A stretch of DNA of 64,000 bases from Microvirga sp. BSC39 (GCF_000739015.1 NZ_JPUG01000062.1:372001-436000); one strand, 5' to 3'; shown: positions 1 through 9,000, numbered from the stretch's first letter. A program made the numbers and translations. The notes: a model not told the origin generated them from the letters alone.

Positions 1-1
1 G

Positions 2-226
2 TCCGGCACGGACAGGATTCATCTGCGCAGCATCGATGCCAACACGAAGGTTTCCGGCAATCAGGCGTTCTCGTTCATCGGCGGCAGTGCCTTCACCGGC
101 AAGGCCGGGCAATTGAACTTCCGCGACGGCGTGCTGTCCGGGGACGTCAACGGCGACGAAATGGCCGATTTTCAGATCGCCCTCCCCACTGTCTTGTCAC
201 TGAAATCGACGGATTTCTATCTTTGA
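2..226 (+). CDS. C-terminal fragment of an RTX/serralysin-type calcium-binding protein
   Basis: Only the last 74 codons are in the window; the reading frame is open from base 2 and ends with TGA at 224-226. The translated tail reads like the M10/serralysin C-terminal domain that follows RTX nonapeptide repeats in type I secreted proteins: the segments NQAFSFIGGSAFTGKAGQL and GDVNGDEMADFQIAL are characteristic, with GDVNGD an acidic metal-binding-like turn. The catalytic or repeat region lies upstream outside the window, so the full function cannot be read. A secreted calcium-binding protein is the best guess from the family. Confidence 0.75.
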   Translation, partial: SGTDRIHLRSIDANTKVSGNQAFSFIGGSAFTGKAGQLNFRDGVLSGDVNGDEMADFQIALPTVLSLKSTDFYL

Positions 227-238
227 CGGGAGAGCGCC

Positions 239-460
239 TTGGGCGAGTGGATCGATTTCGAACGATGGAAGGAATGCCCGCAGCTCGAGCGGCCCGGTTA
301 CGCCTTCGAAGTCAGGAATGCCGAGGGACAAAGCCTCTTCACGGCGTGCGACGTCTCTCTGAAGCTGCCGTCCAGCTGGACATCCGCTCCCGTGCAGTTC
401 CGGCTCGTGGAGGCTCCCAAGCCCCGGCATTCAACCCCGATCCCGAGGCCTCGATCCTGA
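239..460 (+). CDS. Small hypothetical protein (73 aa)
   Basis: A 73-codon frame begins with TTG, preceded by GGGAGAG at 229-235 (spacing about 4), only 12 bp after the RTX-type gene. Codon third positions are GC-rich like real genes here. The protein is acidic/aromatic at the N-terminus (GEWIDFERWKECPQLERPGY) and proline-rich at the end, without a signal peptide or membrane segment. I recognise no family. It may be co-transcribed with the RTX-type gene. The start codon and the gene itself are moderately supported. Confidence 0.5.
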   Translation: MGEWIDFERWKECPQLERPGYAFEVRNAEGQSLFTACDVSLKLPSSWTSAPVQFRLVEAPKPRHSTPIPRPRS

Positions 461-483
461 GCGGGTGAAAGCCGGATCGGGAT

Positions 484-2643
484 CTAGGCCATGCCGTCCG
501 GCAGCGGAGCCTTGACCGTGCAGACGACGCCCGTGGGCACATAGGCGAGGCTCACATCGCCTGCGAGTTCCTGCGCGAGGCTGCGTTCGATCAGTCGTGT
601 GCCGAACCCCCTGCGCTCCGGCAATGCGACGGGTGGGCCTCCGCGCTCCTGCCAGCACAGGGTCAGCTGCCTCTGTTGACCCGGCATGACCGACCACGAG
701 ATCGCCACCTGCCCCTCCGGCACCGACAAGGCCCCATACTTCGCCGCATTGGTCGCAAGCTCATGGACGGCCATGGACAGGGCGAGCGCCATGCTCGGCG
801 TCAACCGGACACGCGGCCCATCGATGTCGCAGCGCCCGCTGGACTGGCGGCAATAGGGTTCGATCACCTCGCCGACGATGTCGCGCAACTCGGCCCCCTC
901 CCAGTTGTCGCGGGTAAGGATGTCATGCGCCCGTGCCAGAGCGAACAGGCGATCCTGAAAGGCCGTGACGCTCGGGCCGGTTGCTGTATCCGTGTGCCGG
1001 AAACTCTGGAGAGCGATCGACTGAACCGTGGCGAGCGTGTTCTTCACCCGGTGGTTCAGCTCGTTGATCAGCAGGCGCTGACGCTCCTCCCACAGCTTGC
1101 GCTCGGTAATGTCGAACGCAACGCCGGTTGCTTTGACGTAAACGACACCTTCTTCCCCATGCGTGACCTCCAGGTCTGCCCTGAGAAGCAGCCAATGCCG
1201 TGAACCGTCCGGCCAAATGACTTCGAGCTCTTCTTCGGCATAGTTCTCATGCCGTCCGAGCGCAGCCGCGACTGCTGCCCGGAGCCGGTCCTGAGCCCCC
1301 GGCGCATAGCGAGCCCTGATCTCCTCGATGGTGGGAGATGCATCCTCGGGAAAGCCAAGAAGACGATTGAGTTCAGGGGAGGTCCTTACGGAATTAGTCC
1401 GCGTGTCGTTTTCCCACACGGCCATCCGGCCGGCATCGAGTGCGAGCCGAAGTCGGGACTCGCTCTGGCGCAGGGCGGCTTCGGCCTCCCGACGGGCCGT
1501 GAGGTCGATGCTCACCGCTACGATCGAATGTGGTTGCTGCGCCTCGCTGCGGATAAGGTTCACCGTGTTGCCGACCCACACCTCGGAACCGTCAGGCCGG
1601 ATGTAGCGCTTCTCGATCTGAAACGGCTCACCCGCATCAATGGCGGATCGGAGGAGACGGAGGTTCTCGGGCAGGTCGTCGGGATGGGTGATTTCCTGCA
1701 TGCGCCGGCCGCTCAGGAGTTCTTCTCGCGTGTAGCCTGTAATGTCGCAGAAGCGGTCATTCACGCGAAGGAAGCGTCCGGTCAGATCCACCTCGGCGAA
1801 GCCAGCAGCGGTTTGGTCAAAAATAGCAGCAAAGTGAGCCTCACTGTCGCGCAGCGCAGCCTCGCGCCGCTTGCGCTCGGTGAGATCGCGAGCCAGGCCG
1901 ATGCGCACCTTCTGGCCCCGCCAGGTGCTGGGCCGCCCCACAAACTCGGCCGGAAAGACGGAGCCGTCCTTGCGGATCGCCTCGATCTCGTAGGGCTCTT
2001 CGTCCTCCAGAGCCCCCTTCTCCCGAAGAAGGGCTGCGCTCCTGGGGCTCACGAAGGCCGTGCTGGGCAGTCCGATCACCTCGGAGATGTCGCCGTAGCC
2101 GAAAACCCGGGCATAGGCAGGATTGCAGTCGAGTATGACCTCGCCGTTGTGGATGACCACGCCCTCCCGCGTCTCCTCCGAGAAGAGCCGGTAGCGGGCC
2201 TCGCTCTCGCTGAACGCTGCCTCGGTCTCGACCTGCCGGGTGACATCGAACCCTTGGGCGAAGATGCCTGTCACTCGAGCTTGATCGTCCACCACCGGCT
2301 GATAGACGAAGTCCATGTACCGCGTTTCCGCAGGGGCATTCGGCTGTCGCTGCAACGTGACGGGCATCCGCCGCCCGATGAACGGCTCCCCCGTGTCGTA
2401 GACCTTGTCGAGCAAAGCGACAGTGCCCTGCTGCTCAAGCTCAGGCAGCACATCGCGCACCCGCTTGCCGACCACCTCGTGTCGGCCGACGAGATCCAGA
2501 TAGGCCGTGTTGGCAAACTCGAACACGTGATCGGGCCCGCTGAGGATGGCGATCATCCCAGGCGCCTGCTGAAAGAAGAAGCGCAGACGGTCCGTCGGGG
2601 CATTCCCCGGAGCCCGCGTGGGAGCGTCCGGCTTACCGTGCAT
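484..2643 (-). CDS. Multi-PAS sensor histidine kinase, HWE family
   Basis: About 719 residues. Four PAS-like sensor domains follow each other (roughly residues 25-130, 145-255, 270-390 and 395-505) and precede a kinase core. The H box contains ELNHRVKNTLATVQSIALQS; the N box contains HELATNAAKYGALS; a CWQERGG motif supplies the W-x-E signature. These define the HWE class common in Alphaproteobacteria. No membrane segments are apparent, so it is probably a cytosolic sensor. HWE kinases often feed PhyR, which controls the NepR/EcfG pair present at 51.6 kb, but no response regulator is adjacent, so the partner is unknown. I chose ATG 2643 because GGTGAGAG precedes it; ATG 2661 is an alternative. 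Confidence 0.9.
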   Translation of the reverse strand: MHGKPDAPTRAPGNAPTDRLRFFFQQAPGMIAILSGPDHVFEFANTAYLDLVGRHEVVGKRVRDVLPELEQQGTVALLDKVYDTGEPFIGRRMPVTLQRQPNAPAETRYMDFVYQPVVDDQARVTGIFAQGFDVTRQVETEAAFSESEARYRLFSEETREGVVIHNGEVILDCNPAYARVFGYGDISEVIGLPSTAFVSPRSAALLREKGALEDEEPYEIEAIRKDGSVFPAEFVGRPSTWRGQKVRIGLARDLTERKRREAALRDSEAHFAAIFDQTAAGFAEVDLTGRFLRVNDRFCDITGYTREELLSGRRMQEITHPDDLPENLRLLRSAIDAGEPFQIEKRYIRPDGSEVWVGNTVNLIRSEAQQPHSIVAVSIDLTARREAEAALRQSESRLRLALDAGRMAVWENDTRTNSVRTSPELNRLLGFPEDASPTIEEIRARYAPGAQDRLRAAVAAALGRHENYAEEELEVIWPDGSRHWLLLRADLEVTHGEEGVVYVKATGVAFDITERKLWEERQRLLINELNHRVKNTLATVQSIALQSFRHTDTATGPSVTAFQDRLFALARAHDILTRDNWEGAELRDIVGEVIEPYCRQSSGRCDIDGPRVRLTPSMALALSMAVHELATNAAKYGALSVPEGQVAISWSVMPGQQRQLTLCWQERGGPPVALPERRGFGTRLIERSLAQELAGDVSLAYVPTGVVCTVKAPLPDGMA

Positions 2644-2933
2644 CGCTCTCACCGGTGGCATGTTCTGCGTGCTCTGGACGGCTTCTCCAGAAACCTTGCG
2701 GCATGGTCAGATGGCGGATGGCCCGCACGTCTCGCGCATGCCTATCCCGGCCTCGCCCCATCCTGGTGGCGGCGGGCAGGATCGGTCGGCGGGTCAGGGA
2801 GGCTGCGATGATTGGCTGCGAGGACATCGGAAAAAGATTAGAAGAGCTCAAATCTGCCTAGCAGCAAAGCCGGAGCTTGAACATCAGACGTTGGTGCCGG
2901 TCGCTGCGGCGCTTCGCCCCGATTCGAAGGGGG

Positions 2934-3176
2934 CTACAGATTGAGAATGGGCAGGACCTTGGCGCTGCCATGCGCCTGGAGATCGAGATCGTAGGCCAGG
3001 ACCTCCTCTTCCGTGAGTTCGCGCAGGGTTTCGGCGGAGGCCTGCGGACCTGCTGCCTGTACGGCAACCAGCTCGGCATCGCGCTCGTCCCGGGCGACAA
3101 CCACCAAAGGGGCCGTCTTGGGTTCCTGGCCGTCCGGCTGCGGCACCGTGACGGTCACGCCAAATCCCTTGTTCAT
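2934..3176 (-). CDS. Hypothetical protein (80 aa)
   Basis: Starts MNKGFGVTVTVPQPDGQEPK, with AGGAG 9 bases before the ATG at 3174-3176. Soluble, with an Ala/Glu-rich centre (ASAETLRELTEEEVLAYDL) and no signal peptide. A longer frame to 3218 exists but lacks a ribosome site. I recognise no domain. It stands alone, divergent from the IalB-like gene. The 290 bases between it and the kinase gene show no feature I can name. Confidence 0.6.
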   Translation of the reverse strand: MNKGFGVTVTVPQPDGQEPKTAPLVVVARDERDAELVAVQAAGPQASAETLRELTEEEVLAYDLDLQAHGSAKVLPILNL

Positions 3177-3340
3177 CCGCGCGCTCCTGCAGCTTGGCCT
3201 TAACGGCTCATCATCCAAATTCTGACATCAACCTCCTCGATAGACGGCCGATCCCCAAGGCAGGTTCCAGCCGAGTGCCACTCAGCTCCTGGGAGAGCCG
3301 GCCGATGACAGTTCAGTTCAACGAGAGGAGAACTCCCGTA

Positions 3341-4099
3341 ATGCCCATCACTTCCCGCCTTCCCGCGACCGTGATCGCCTCGGTGCTGGCGCTCAGCCCC
3401 CTGCCGGTTCTGGCACAGACCTCAGGACAGGCCCCGAAGCCGAAGCAGCCTGCACAAAAAGAGCAACCCGCGCCCAAGAACCAGCAGGCCCAGCCTCCGG
3501 CTGCCGCGCCCGTGGTGGTCGCCCTCAAGGCATCGCCCGCCCAGCCGGAATGGACGAAGGTCTGCGCCAAGGATGAGCGCGCCAACACGGATATCTGCTA
3601 CACCACGCGGGATTTCGTCACCGATAAGGGGCAGCGCGTCCTCGCCGTGGCTCTCTATGACGTGAAGGCCAAGAATGCGCCGAAGACCTTGCGGATCCTG
3701 ATGCCGCTCGGCCTGCTCGTGCCGCCCGGAATCCGCATCGCCGCGGAGAAGAGCCAACCGGTGGCCGGCCGCTATTCCACCTGTGTCCCCCATGGCTGCT
3801 TCGCCGAAGCGGCCGTGAAGGACGATCTCGTTGCCAACCTCAAGAAAGGCGCAGGCCTGACCGTCAGCGCCCGGAACCAGGCCGGCAAGGAAGTGACCTT
3901 CGCGATCCCGATGGACGGTTTCGGCAAAGCCTTCGACGGACCGCCGGTCGACCCGCAGGTCCTGGCCGAGCAGCAGAAGAAGATCCAGGAGGAGCTTCAG
4001 AAGCAGGCGGAAGAGCGACGCGGCGGCCGGACAGGCAATTTTGGCAGTCCCGGGCAGGCCCCGGAGGCCAATGCTGGAGTTCCAGGAGCCAAGAACTAG
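3341..4099 (+). CDS. Invasion-associated locus B (IalB) family protein
   Basis: 252 residues. A signal peptide (hydrophobic stretch ending PLPVLAQT, about residues 1-27) is followed by a Lys/Gln/Pro-rich linker, then the IalB fold: a WTKVCAKDERANTDICYTTRD start, a GLLVPPGIRI segment, and paired cysteines (YSTCVPHGCFAE) expected to form disulfides in the periplasm. The C-terminus is a charged, Gln-rich helix ending in a Gly-rich tail. IalB proteins were named for Bartonella erythrocyte invasion but are widespread in free-living relatives with unclear function. ATG 3341 is chosen because GAGAGGAG precedes it and it leads into the signal peptide; an upstream extension is poor. Confidence 0.88.
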   Translation: MPITSRLPATVIASVLALSPLPVLAQTSGQAPKPKQPAQKEQPAPKNQQAQPPAAAPVVVALKASPAQPEWTKVCAKDERANTDICYTTRDFVTDKGQRVLAVALYDVKAKNAPKTLRILMPLGLLVPPGIRIAAEKSQPVAGRYSTCVPHGCFAEAAVKDDLVANLKKGAGLTVSARNQAGKEVTFAIPMDGFGKAFDGPPVDPQVLAEQQKKIQEELQKQAEERRGGRTGNFGSPGQAPEANAGVPGAKN

Positions 4100-4169
4100 C
4101 GCCAGCTCGCTGTTTTCATCCTCTCGCGCCAGCTCGAGCTTAGCCCAGGGCTGTCGGTAGTGGAATGGA

Positions 4170-4604
4170 CTATTCCCGTGCCCATTCCGTCGCGAGGACG
4201 ATGTGGGTCGTGGCGGTGGCGACACCCGGCACGGATGCGACCATGTCCCGGATCCGGTTGAGGGTGGCGTTGGAATCGCACGCCACGCTCACCATCAGGT
4301 CGATGGAGCCTGTCAGGGAGTGACAGGCGACGACCTCCGGGATCCCGGCAAGGCGGGGGACCACCTGCTTGCAGCGGAAGCCCGGCTCGAAGGTGACGGC
4401 GATCATGGCGCGCACGGCAGGATCCTGGGCCGAGGCCAGTTCAACCGTATAGGCCTTGATGACGCCATCCCGCTCCAGGCGGCGCATCCGCTCTTGGGTG
4501 GCGCTGCGCGACAGGCCTACGCTGCGGGCAAGGCCCACAAGGCTTTCCCGGGCGTTCCTGCGCAGAGCCGCGATCAGGATCTTGTCTTTTTCGTCCAGCG
4601 CCAT
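4170..4604 (-). CDS. Lrp/AsnC family transcriptional regulator
   Basis: 144 residues, the usual family length. The N-terminal helix-turn-helix spans about residues 5-60 (ALDEKDKILIAALRRNAR, then GLARSVGLSRSATQERMRRL), and a C-terminal RAM (ferredoxin-like) ligand-binding domain follows. It is transcribed away from the isochorismatase-family gene, with a 117-bp shared intergenic region, so it probably controls that neighbour and itself. The effector, often an amino acid, is not readable. Confidence 0.92.
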   Translation of the reverse strand: MALDEKDKILIAALRRNARESLVGLARSVGLSRSATQERMRRLERDGVIKAYTVELASAQDPAVRAMIAVTFEPGFRCKQVVPRLAGIPEVVACHSLTGSIDLMVSVACDSNATLNRIRDMVASVPGVATATTHIVLATEWARE

Positions 4605-4721
4605 GCCCCGATTGCCGCTCTATCCGTCTTGCGGCCGACACTTAGCCGGTCGACCAGTCATCTTGTCTAGTGAAACCGGCAGCACAAGGCGCGAAGACAA
4701 TGGGGAACAAGGAGGTGCCCC

Positions 4722-5300
4722 ATGAACTTCGCCCAGACCGTTCTTCTACCCGTCGACATGCAGCAGGCCTTCGACGGCCCTTCCTGGCCACGCCGCTGGA
4801 ACGGCGCCGTCGACCGCAACGGTCAGGCGATCCTCGACGCCTGGCGCTCCAGAGGGCTGCCGGTCATCCATGTGAAGCATGATTCCATCGATCCCGGCTC
4901 GACCCTGAGGCTGGGCCAGCCCGGCAATGCCTTCCGCCCGGGCTTCGAGCCGCGCGACGGCGAGCCCATTGTGTCGAAAAGCGTCAATTCCGCCTTCATC
5001 GGCACCGATCTCGACCTGCGCCTGAAGCGGCTCGGCGTCCGCAAGGTTGTGGTCTTCGGTATCACCACGGACATGTGCGTGTCGACGACAGTGCGCACGG
5101 GAGCCAATCTCGGCTACGAGATGATCCTCGTGGAGGATGCCTGCGACTGCTTCGACCTGCCCGACGGGCAAGGCGGCACGATCCCGGCCCGGACGAGTCA
5201 TCAGGCTCACGTGGCGACGTTGCGCTTCGAGTTCGCCAGGGTGCTCACCACGCAGGAGATCGTCGAAGCACTCGGGAATGCGGCAGCCGCCGCTGCCTAA
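4722..5300 (+). CDS. Isochorismatase-family cysteine hydrolase
   Basis: 192 residues. The catalytic triad of the family is visible: Asp in LPVDMQQAF, Lys in IVSKSVNSAF, and the nucleophile Cys in TTDMCVSTT, where the expected cis-peptide region precedes the cysteine. Family members hydrolyse isochorismate, nicotinamide, N-carbamoyl substrates or biuret; the substrate cannot be assigned here. AAGGAGGTG sits at a good distance before the ATG. It is divergent from an Lrp/AsnC regulator, suggesting regulated catabolism of a nitrogenous compound (inference). Confidence 0.88.
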   Translation: MNFAQTVLLPVDMQQAFDGPSWPRRWNGAVDRNGQAILDAWRSRGLPVIHVKHDSIDPGSTLRLGQPGNAFRPGFEPRDGEPIVSKSVNSAFIGTDLDLRLKRLGVRKVVVFGITTDMCVSTTVRTGANLGYEMILVEDACDCFDLPDGQGGTIPARTSHQAHVATLRFEFARVLTTQEIVEALGNAAAAAA

Positions 5301-5359
5301 CCCCCTATCCTCGTCATGGTCGGGCTTGTCCCGGCCATCCAGGTTCTAATCGGGTTTAA

Positions 5360-5394
5360 GTCGTCATCCCCGGAACAAGTCCGGGGATGACGAC
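5360..5394. repeat. Perfect 15-bp inverted repeat between convergent genes
   Basis: GTCGTCATCCCCGGA and its exact reverse complement are separated by 5 bases (ACAAG). The hairpin lies between the convergent isochorismatase and YqeY genes and may stop transcription from both sides, although no T run follows. The GTCAT...ATGAC ends recur in elements at 28.7, 60.7 and 63.1 kb. Confidence 0.7.
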
Positions 5395-5411
5395 GAAAGG
5401 GTTTAGAGGCT

Positions 5412-5870
5412 TCACCCCTTCGGTAGCATATCCTTCACAAGGCCGCTCGCCTTGGCGAAGTCCATGCGGCCGGCATACTTGGCACGCAGCACGCCCACGA
5501 CCTTGCCCATGTCCTTCATGGAGGCGGCACCGGTCTCGGCGATGGCGGCCTCGATGGCGGCCTTCGTCTCGGCCTCGTCCATCTGCTGCGGCAGGTAGGA
5601 GGTGATCACCGCCACCTCGTCCTTCTCCTGCTGGGCCAGCTCCGTGCGGCCGCCCTGCTCGTACATGGTGATCGATTCCTGGCGCTGCTTCACCATCTTC
5701 TGCAGGAGAGCCAGGATCTCCTCGTCGGAGAGCGGCTCCTTGCCGGCCCCACGTGCCTCGATGTCCTTGTCCTTGAGGGCGGCCTGAATCAACCGGATGG
5801 CACCGAGCTTGCCCTTTTCTCCGGCCTTCATGGCCTCCTTCATGTCGGCGGTGAAACGTTCGCGCAGCAT
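5412..5870 (-). CDS. GatB/YqeY domain-containing protein
   Basis: 152 residues matching the YqeY family: N-terminal MLRERFTADMKEAMKAGEK, the central LSDEEILALLQKMVKQRQES helix, the SYLPQQMDEAE motif and the C-terminal MGKVVGVLRAKYAGRMDF. The fold resembles the tRNA-binding tail of GatB, but the free-standing protein has no firmly established role. AAGGAG precedes the ATG. It is divergent from carA across a 137-bp gap, an arrangement I recall as common in related genomes. Confidence 0.93.
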   Translation of the reverse strand: MLRERFTADMKEAMKAGEKGKLGAIRLIQAALKDKDIEARGAGKEPLSDEEILALLQKMVKQRQESITMYEQGGRTELAQQEKDEVAVITSYLPQQMDEAETKAAIEAAIAETGAASMKDMGKVVGVLRAKYAGRMDFAKASGLVKDMLPKG

Positions 5871-6007
5871 CGATATCTCCTTGGTTTTTAAGTCGCTTGA
5901 GCGTTGACTGACGGCGGCCGGCCCCTTAAGTCACGCAGGACAGTTCAAGGGCGGCCCGGATGTGGCCCGCTCAAGCATGGCCCATTGGCCCCGGACTTAA
6001 AGAGATC

Positions 6008-7213
6008 ATGACGATGCTGCAAGACAAAGACACGGCGGGTGGCTGGGCAGAGCCGCGCGCGACGGCCGTTCTCGTGCTCCAGGACGGCACGGTTCTCGAG
6101 GGCTTCGGCATCGGCGCCGTCGGCGAAGCGACCGGCGAGGTCTGCTTCAACACGGCGATGACCGGCTACCAGGAAATCCTGACGGACCCGTCCTATGCCG
6201 GCCAGATCATCACCTTCACCTTCCCGCATATCGGCAACGTGGGCACCAACGAGGAAGACATCGAGAGCGTCAACGCCGCCTCGTCCTCGGGCGTGCGCGG
6301 CGTCGTGCTGGCGGCCTCGATCACCGAGCCGTCGAACTGGCGCGCCTCCCGCGATCTCGACGCCTGGCTGAAGGCCCGCAGCATCGTGGGCCTCACCGGA
6401 ATCGACACCCGGGCGCTGACGGCCCTGATCCGCGACCGGGGCATGCCCGTTGCTGTGATTGCCCACGACCCGGAGGGTCGCTTCGACATCGAGGCCCTGA
6501 AGGCCAAGGCGGCTGCCCTCCCGTCCATGGACGGCCAGGACCTCGTGCCGCTGGTGACCAGCGGCCAGCGCTTCGACTGGGACGAGACCACCTGGAACCG
6601 GGGCGAAGGCTACGGCCACCAGGACGGCTCGCATAAGCACCACGTGGTGGCCATCGATTACGGCGTGAAGCGCAACATCCTGCGGCTGCTGGCCCAGGCC
6701 GGCTGCAAGGTCACGGTGGTGCCCGCCACCGCCACGGCCGAGGACGTGCTGGCGCTCAAGCCCGACGGCGTGTTCCTCTCCAACGGACCGGGCGATCCGG
6801 CCGCCACCGGCGAATACGCCGTTCCGGTCATTCGCAAGGTGCTGGACGAGAAGATTCCGACCTTCGGCATCTGCCTCGGCCACCAGATGCTGAGCCTCGC
6901 GGTGGGCGCCAAGACCAAGAAGATGCATCAGGGCCACCATGGGGCGAACCATCCGGTGAAGGACAGGACCACCGGCAAGGTGGAGATCACCTCCATGAAC
7001 CACGGCTTCGCGGTGGATCCGGAGACCCTGCCGACGAACGCCGTGGAGACCCATGTCTCCCTCTTCGACGGCTCCAATTGCGGCATCTCGCTCACCGACC
7101 GCCCGGCCTTCTCGGTGCAGTACCACCCGGAGGCCTCGCCCGGTCCGCAGGACAGCCACTACCTGTTCGATCGCTTCGTGCAGCTGATGGACGAGAAGAA
7201 GATTCAGGGCTGA
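6008..7213 (+). CDS. carA: Carbamoyl-phosphate synthase small subunit (glutamine amidotransferase)
   Basis: 401 residues. CarA releases ammonia from glutamine for CarB, in arginine and pyrimidine synthesis. The N-terminal CPSase small-chain domain contains GEVCFNTAMTGYQEILTDPS. The C-terminal class I amidotransferase domain holds the nucleophile Cys in FGICLGHQML, and the His-Glu pair in QYHPEASPGP. ATG 6008 is preceded by AAAGAG; upstream in-frame codons lack a site. carB is about 6 kb downstream on the same strand rather than adjacent. Confidence 0.97.
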   Translation: MTMLQDKDTAGGWAEPRATAVLVLQDGTVLEGFGIGAVGEATGEVCFNTAMTGYQEILTDPSYAGQIITFTFPHIGNVGTNEEDIESVNAASSSGVRGVVLAASITEPSNWRASRDLDAWLKARSIVGLTGIDTRALTALIRDRGMPVAVIAHDPEGRFDIEALKAKAAALPSMDGQDLVPLVTSGQRFDWDETTWNRGEGYGHQDGSHKHHVVAIDYGVKRNILRLLAQAGCKVTVVPATATAEDVLALKPDGVFLSNGPGDPAATGEYAVPVIRKVLDEKIPTFGICLGHQMLSLAVGAKTKKMHQGHHGANHPVKDRTTGKVEITSMNHGFAVDPETLPTNAVETHVSLFDGSNCGISLTDRPAFSVQYHPEASPGPQDSHYLFDRFVQLMDEKKIQG

Positions 7214-7342
7214 AAGCTCAAGCATTTCAGGGCTGGCGCCGCGACAAACGAGTGGGTTGCGCCAGCCACCCAAATCACGGTAACCGATCATTAACCATAA
7301 AACGAAAATGATCTCGGGCCTTGATTTGGGGGTATTTCAACC

Positions 7343-7717
7343 ATGAATTTCGATGACGATTCCGGCGAATTCAGCCGGCTGCACAACCTGTTCACGTTCC
7401 ACCTCGGCATTGCCGTGTCGCTGTCCTGGCTGACGTCGCTCTATGCCGCCTTCTATGCTCCGTGGGTGCGCAACATCCGCCCGCTGATCGACCCCTCCAA
7501 TGTAGGCCCGGTCGAGAGCACGTGGTCCTACCTCTTCATCTTCCCGGTGGTGCTCACCACGGCCTGGCTGATCTCGATCTTCGGCCAGAACCTCTTTGCG
7601 CAGTTCCGCATCTTCAAGAACCAGATCGTCGAGTTCGCGTTCGCCGCCCTGGTGGCCTTCGGCATGTTCTACCTGTCCATCGACCGCGCCGTCGCGGCGA
7701 TGCTGATCGGCATGTAA
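7343..7717 (+). CDS. Hypothetical inner-membrane protein (124 aa)
   Basis: Starts MNFDDDSGEFSRLHNLFTFH, with GGGGG 10-14 bases before the ATG. Three hydrophobic segments are visible (about residues 22-42, 62-82 and 97-119), so it is probably a polytopic inner-membrane protein. I recognise no named domain. It stands alone between carA and a repeat element. Confidence 0.75.
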   Translation: MNFDDDSGEFSRLHNLFTFHLGIAVSLSWLTSLYAAFYAPWVRNIRPLIDPSNVGPVESTWSYLFIFPVVLTTAWLISIFGQNLFAQFRIFKNQIVEFAFAALVAFGMFYLSIDRAVAAMLIGM

Positions 7718-7726
7718 GGTTCGCTG

Positions 7727-7837
7727 GCGCATCGTGCGGAAAAGTGGATCCGGTTTTCCGGTCCACACGATGCGCTCTTCAAGAATGGCGCATCGGATCG
7801 ATCCCGAAAGTGCAAGACCACTTTTGGCCCGATGCTT
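7727..7837. repeat. Two-hairpin intergenic repeat, copy 1
   Basis: First hairpin: GCGCATCGTG ... CACGATGCGC, enclosing the AAAGTGGATCCGGTTTTCC core. Second hairpin: GCATCGGATCGATCCCGAAA ... CTTTTGGCCCGATGC. The same layout recurs at 12988, 20571 and 21586 (inverted), with fragments at 21998 and 52445. It resembles the RIME-type palindromes of Rhizobiales. It lies between a membrane-protein gene and the cupin gene. Confidence 0.85.
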
Positions 7838-7910
7838 CCGGTTTCCAACGGCCCCGCTCGATCTTTCGCCTGCCCAGAGCGTTCCCTCCCCGAATTGAAG
7901 GGAGAGACTT

Positions 7911-8459
7911 ATGGCGCAGGCGAAAGGTTATGGCGATCCTCACGGCTACAACGCACCGCTCGGAACCGACACTTACGTCTTCCGCAGCAACGGCATCGTG
8001 CCGAACTCGTCGCTGCCGCTGATCGTCCGCCGCGGGGCGATCCCGCCGTCTCAGGACGATCCGACCAAGGCGTTCAAGGCGACCTTCGCCAAGAACGGCT
8101 GGACGAATGCCTGGCTCGACAGCATTCACGACTATCACCACTACCACCCCAACACCCATGAGGTGCTCGGCATCGTGTCGGGTTCGGGCCAGATCCGCTT
8201 CGGCGGTGAGGACGGCGATCTCGTCTCCGTCACCATGGGCGATGTGGTTGTCGTTCCGGCCGGAGTCGCGCATGCGCTCATCAACGCCAGCGACGACTTC
8301 GCCGTCGTCGGCGCCTATCCGAACGGATCCGATTACGATACCGTCCGCGACGATCCCAAGGCGCTGGCCTCCTCGCAGCAGCGCATTGCCCAGGTTCCGC
8401 TGCCGGATTCGGATCCCGTCGATGGGGCCAACGGGCCGCTCACGAAGCTGTGGACCTGA
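7911..8459 (+). CDS. Cupin domain-containing protein
   Basis: 182 residues forming a single cupin barrel. Motif 1 is seen around HYHPNTHEVLGIVSGSGQI and motif 2 around GDVVVVPAGVAHALIN; the His/Glu/His residues needed for a metal site are present. Proteins of this subgroup resemble germin-like or YjlB-type cupins whose substrate is unknown. AGGGAGAG precedes the ATG. It converges on ohr, with a terminator between them. Confidence 0.85.
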   Translation: MAQAKGYGDPHGYNAPLGTDTYVFRSNGIVPNSSLPLIVRRGAIPPSQDDPTKAFKATFAKNGWTNAWLDSIHDYHHYHPNTHEVLGIVSGSGQIRFGGEDGDLVSVTMGDVVVVPAGVAHALINASDDFAVVGAYPNGSDYDTVRDDPKALASSQQRIAQVPLPDSDPVDGANGPLTKLWT

Positions 8460-8463
8460 CCAC

Positions 8464-8494
8464 AAAAAAGCCCCCTGCCCGATGAGCAGGAGGC
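8464..8494 (-). terminator. Intrinsic terminator of ohr
   Basis: On the minus strand, GCCTCCTGC and GCAGGGGGC form a stem around a 7-base loop, followed by six T residues. It ends the ohr transcript. On the plus strand it also sits just after the cupin stop. Confidence 0.8.
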
Positions 8495-8526
8495 CTTCGC
8501 CCCTACGGCGTCGATAGATCTTCTTA

Positions 8527-8946
8527 TTAAACGGACAGCGTAACCTGCACGTTGCCGCGGATGGCGTGCGAGTACGGGCACACCACATCGGCCTTGTGCA
8601 GCAAGTCTGTCGCCTGGTCCTGGGACAGCCCCGGCAGGTTGACCTTCAACTCGACCACCAGCCCGAATCCCTGGCCATCGTCACGCTTGCCGATGCCGAC
8701 GGACGCCTCGACCGAGGTCTCCGCCGGGAGCGCGACCTTGTTCTGCGAGGCCACGAACTTCAGGGCCCCGAGGAAGCAGGCGGAATAGCCGGCTGCGAAG
8801 AGCTGCTCCGGATTGGTCCCCTCGCCGCCACCGCCGCCGAGCTCCTTCGGCGTGGAGAGGCGAACCTCCAGCTTTCCGTCGTTGGAAGCGGCGACGCCTT
8901 CGCGTCCGCCCTGGGCTGAAGCATGGGCTGTGTAGAGAGGGGTCAT
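8527..8946 (-). CDS. ohr: Organic hydroperoxide resistance protein (OsmC/Ohr family)
   Basis: 139 residues. Ohr is a thiol peroxidase that reduces organic hydroperoxides in the cytosol, using lipoyl proteins as reductant. The two catalytic cysteines are visible in AAGYSACFLGALKF and in ADVVCPYSHAIRG, and the N-terminal LYTAHASAQGGREG is typical. ATG 8946 is chosen because AAGGAG precedes it. It is divergent from ohrR, the standard partner repressor. Confidence 0.96.
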   Translation of the reverse strand: MTPLYTAHASAQGGREGVAASNDGKLEVRLSTPKELGGGGGEGTNPEQLFAAGYSACFLGALKFVASQNKVALPAETSVEASVGIGKRDDGQGFGLVVELKVNLPGLSQDQATDLLHKADVVCPYSHAIRGNVQVTLSV

Positions 8947-9000
8947 CGGAAAGCTCCTTGGGTTGTCACACCTGACCGTCAGGCTGCCAAACTGCACGCT

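Noticed and set aside
1249..2811. Long plus-strand frame of 520 codons opposite the sensor kinase
   Set aside because: It mirrors the codon structure of the minus-strand kinase, whose PAS and HWE motifs are clear; no domain or ribosome site supports the plus frame.
5945..7291. 448-codon minus-strand frame opposite carA
   Set aside because: Antisense shadow of carA, with low-complexity His/Gly/Arg composition.
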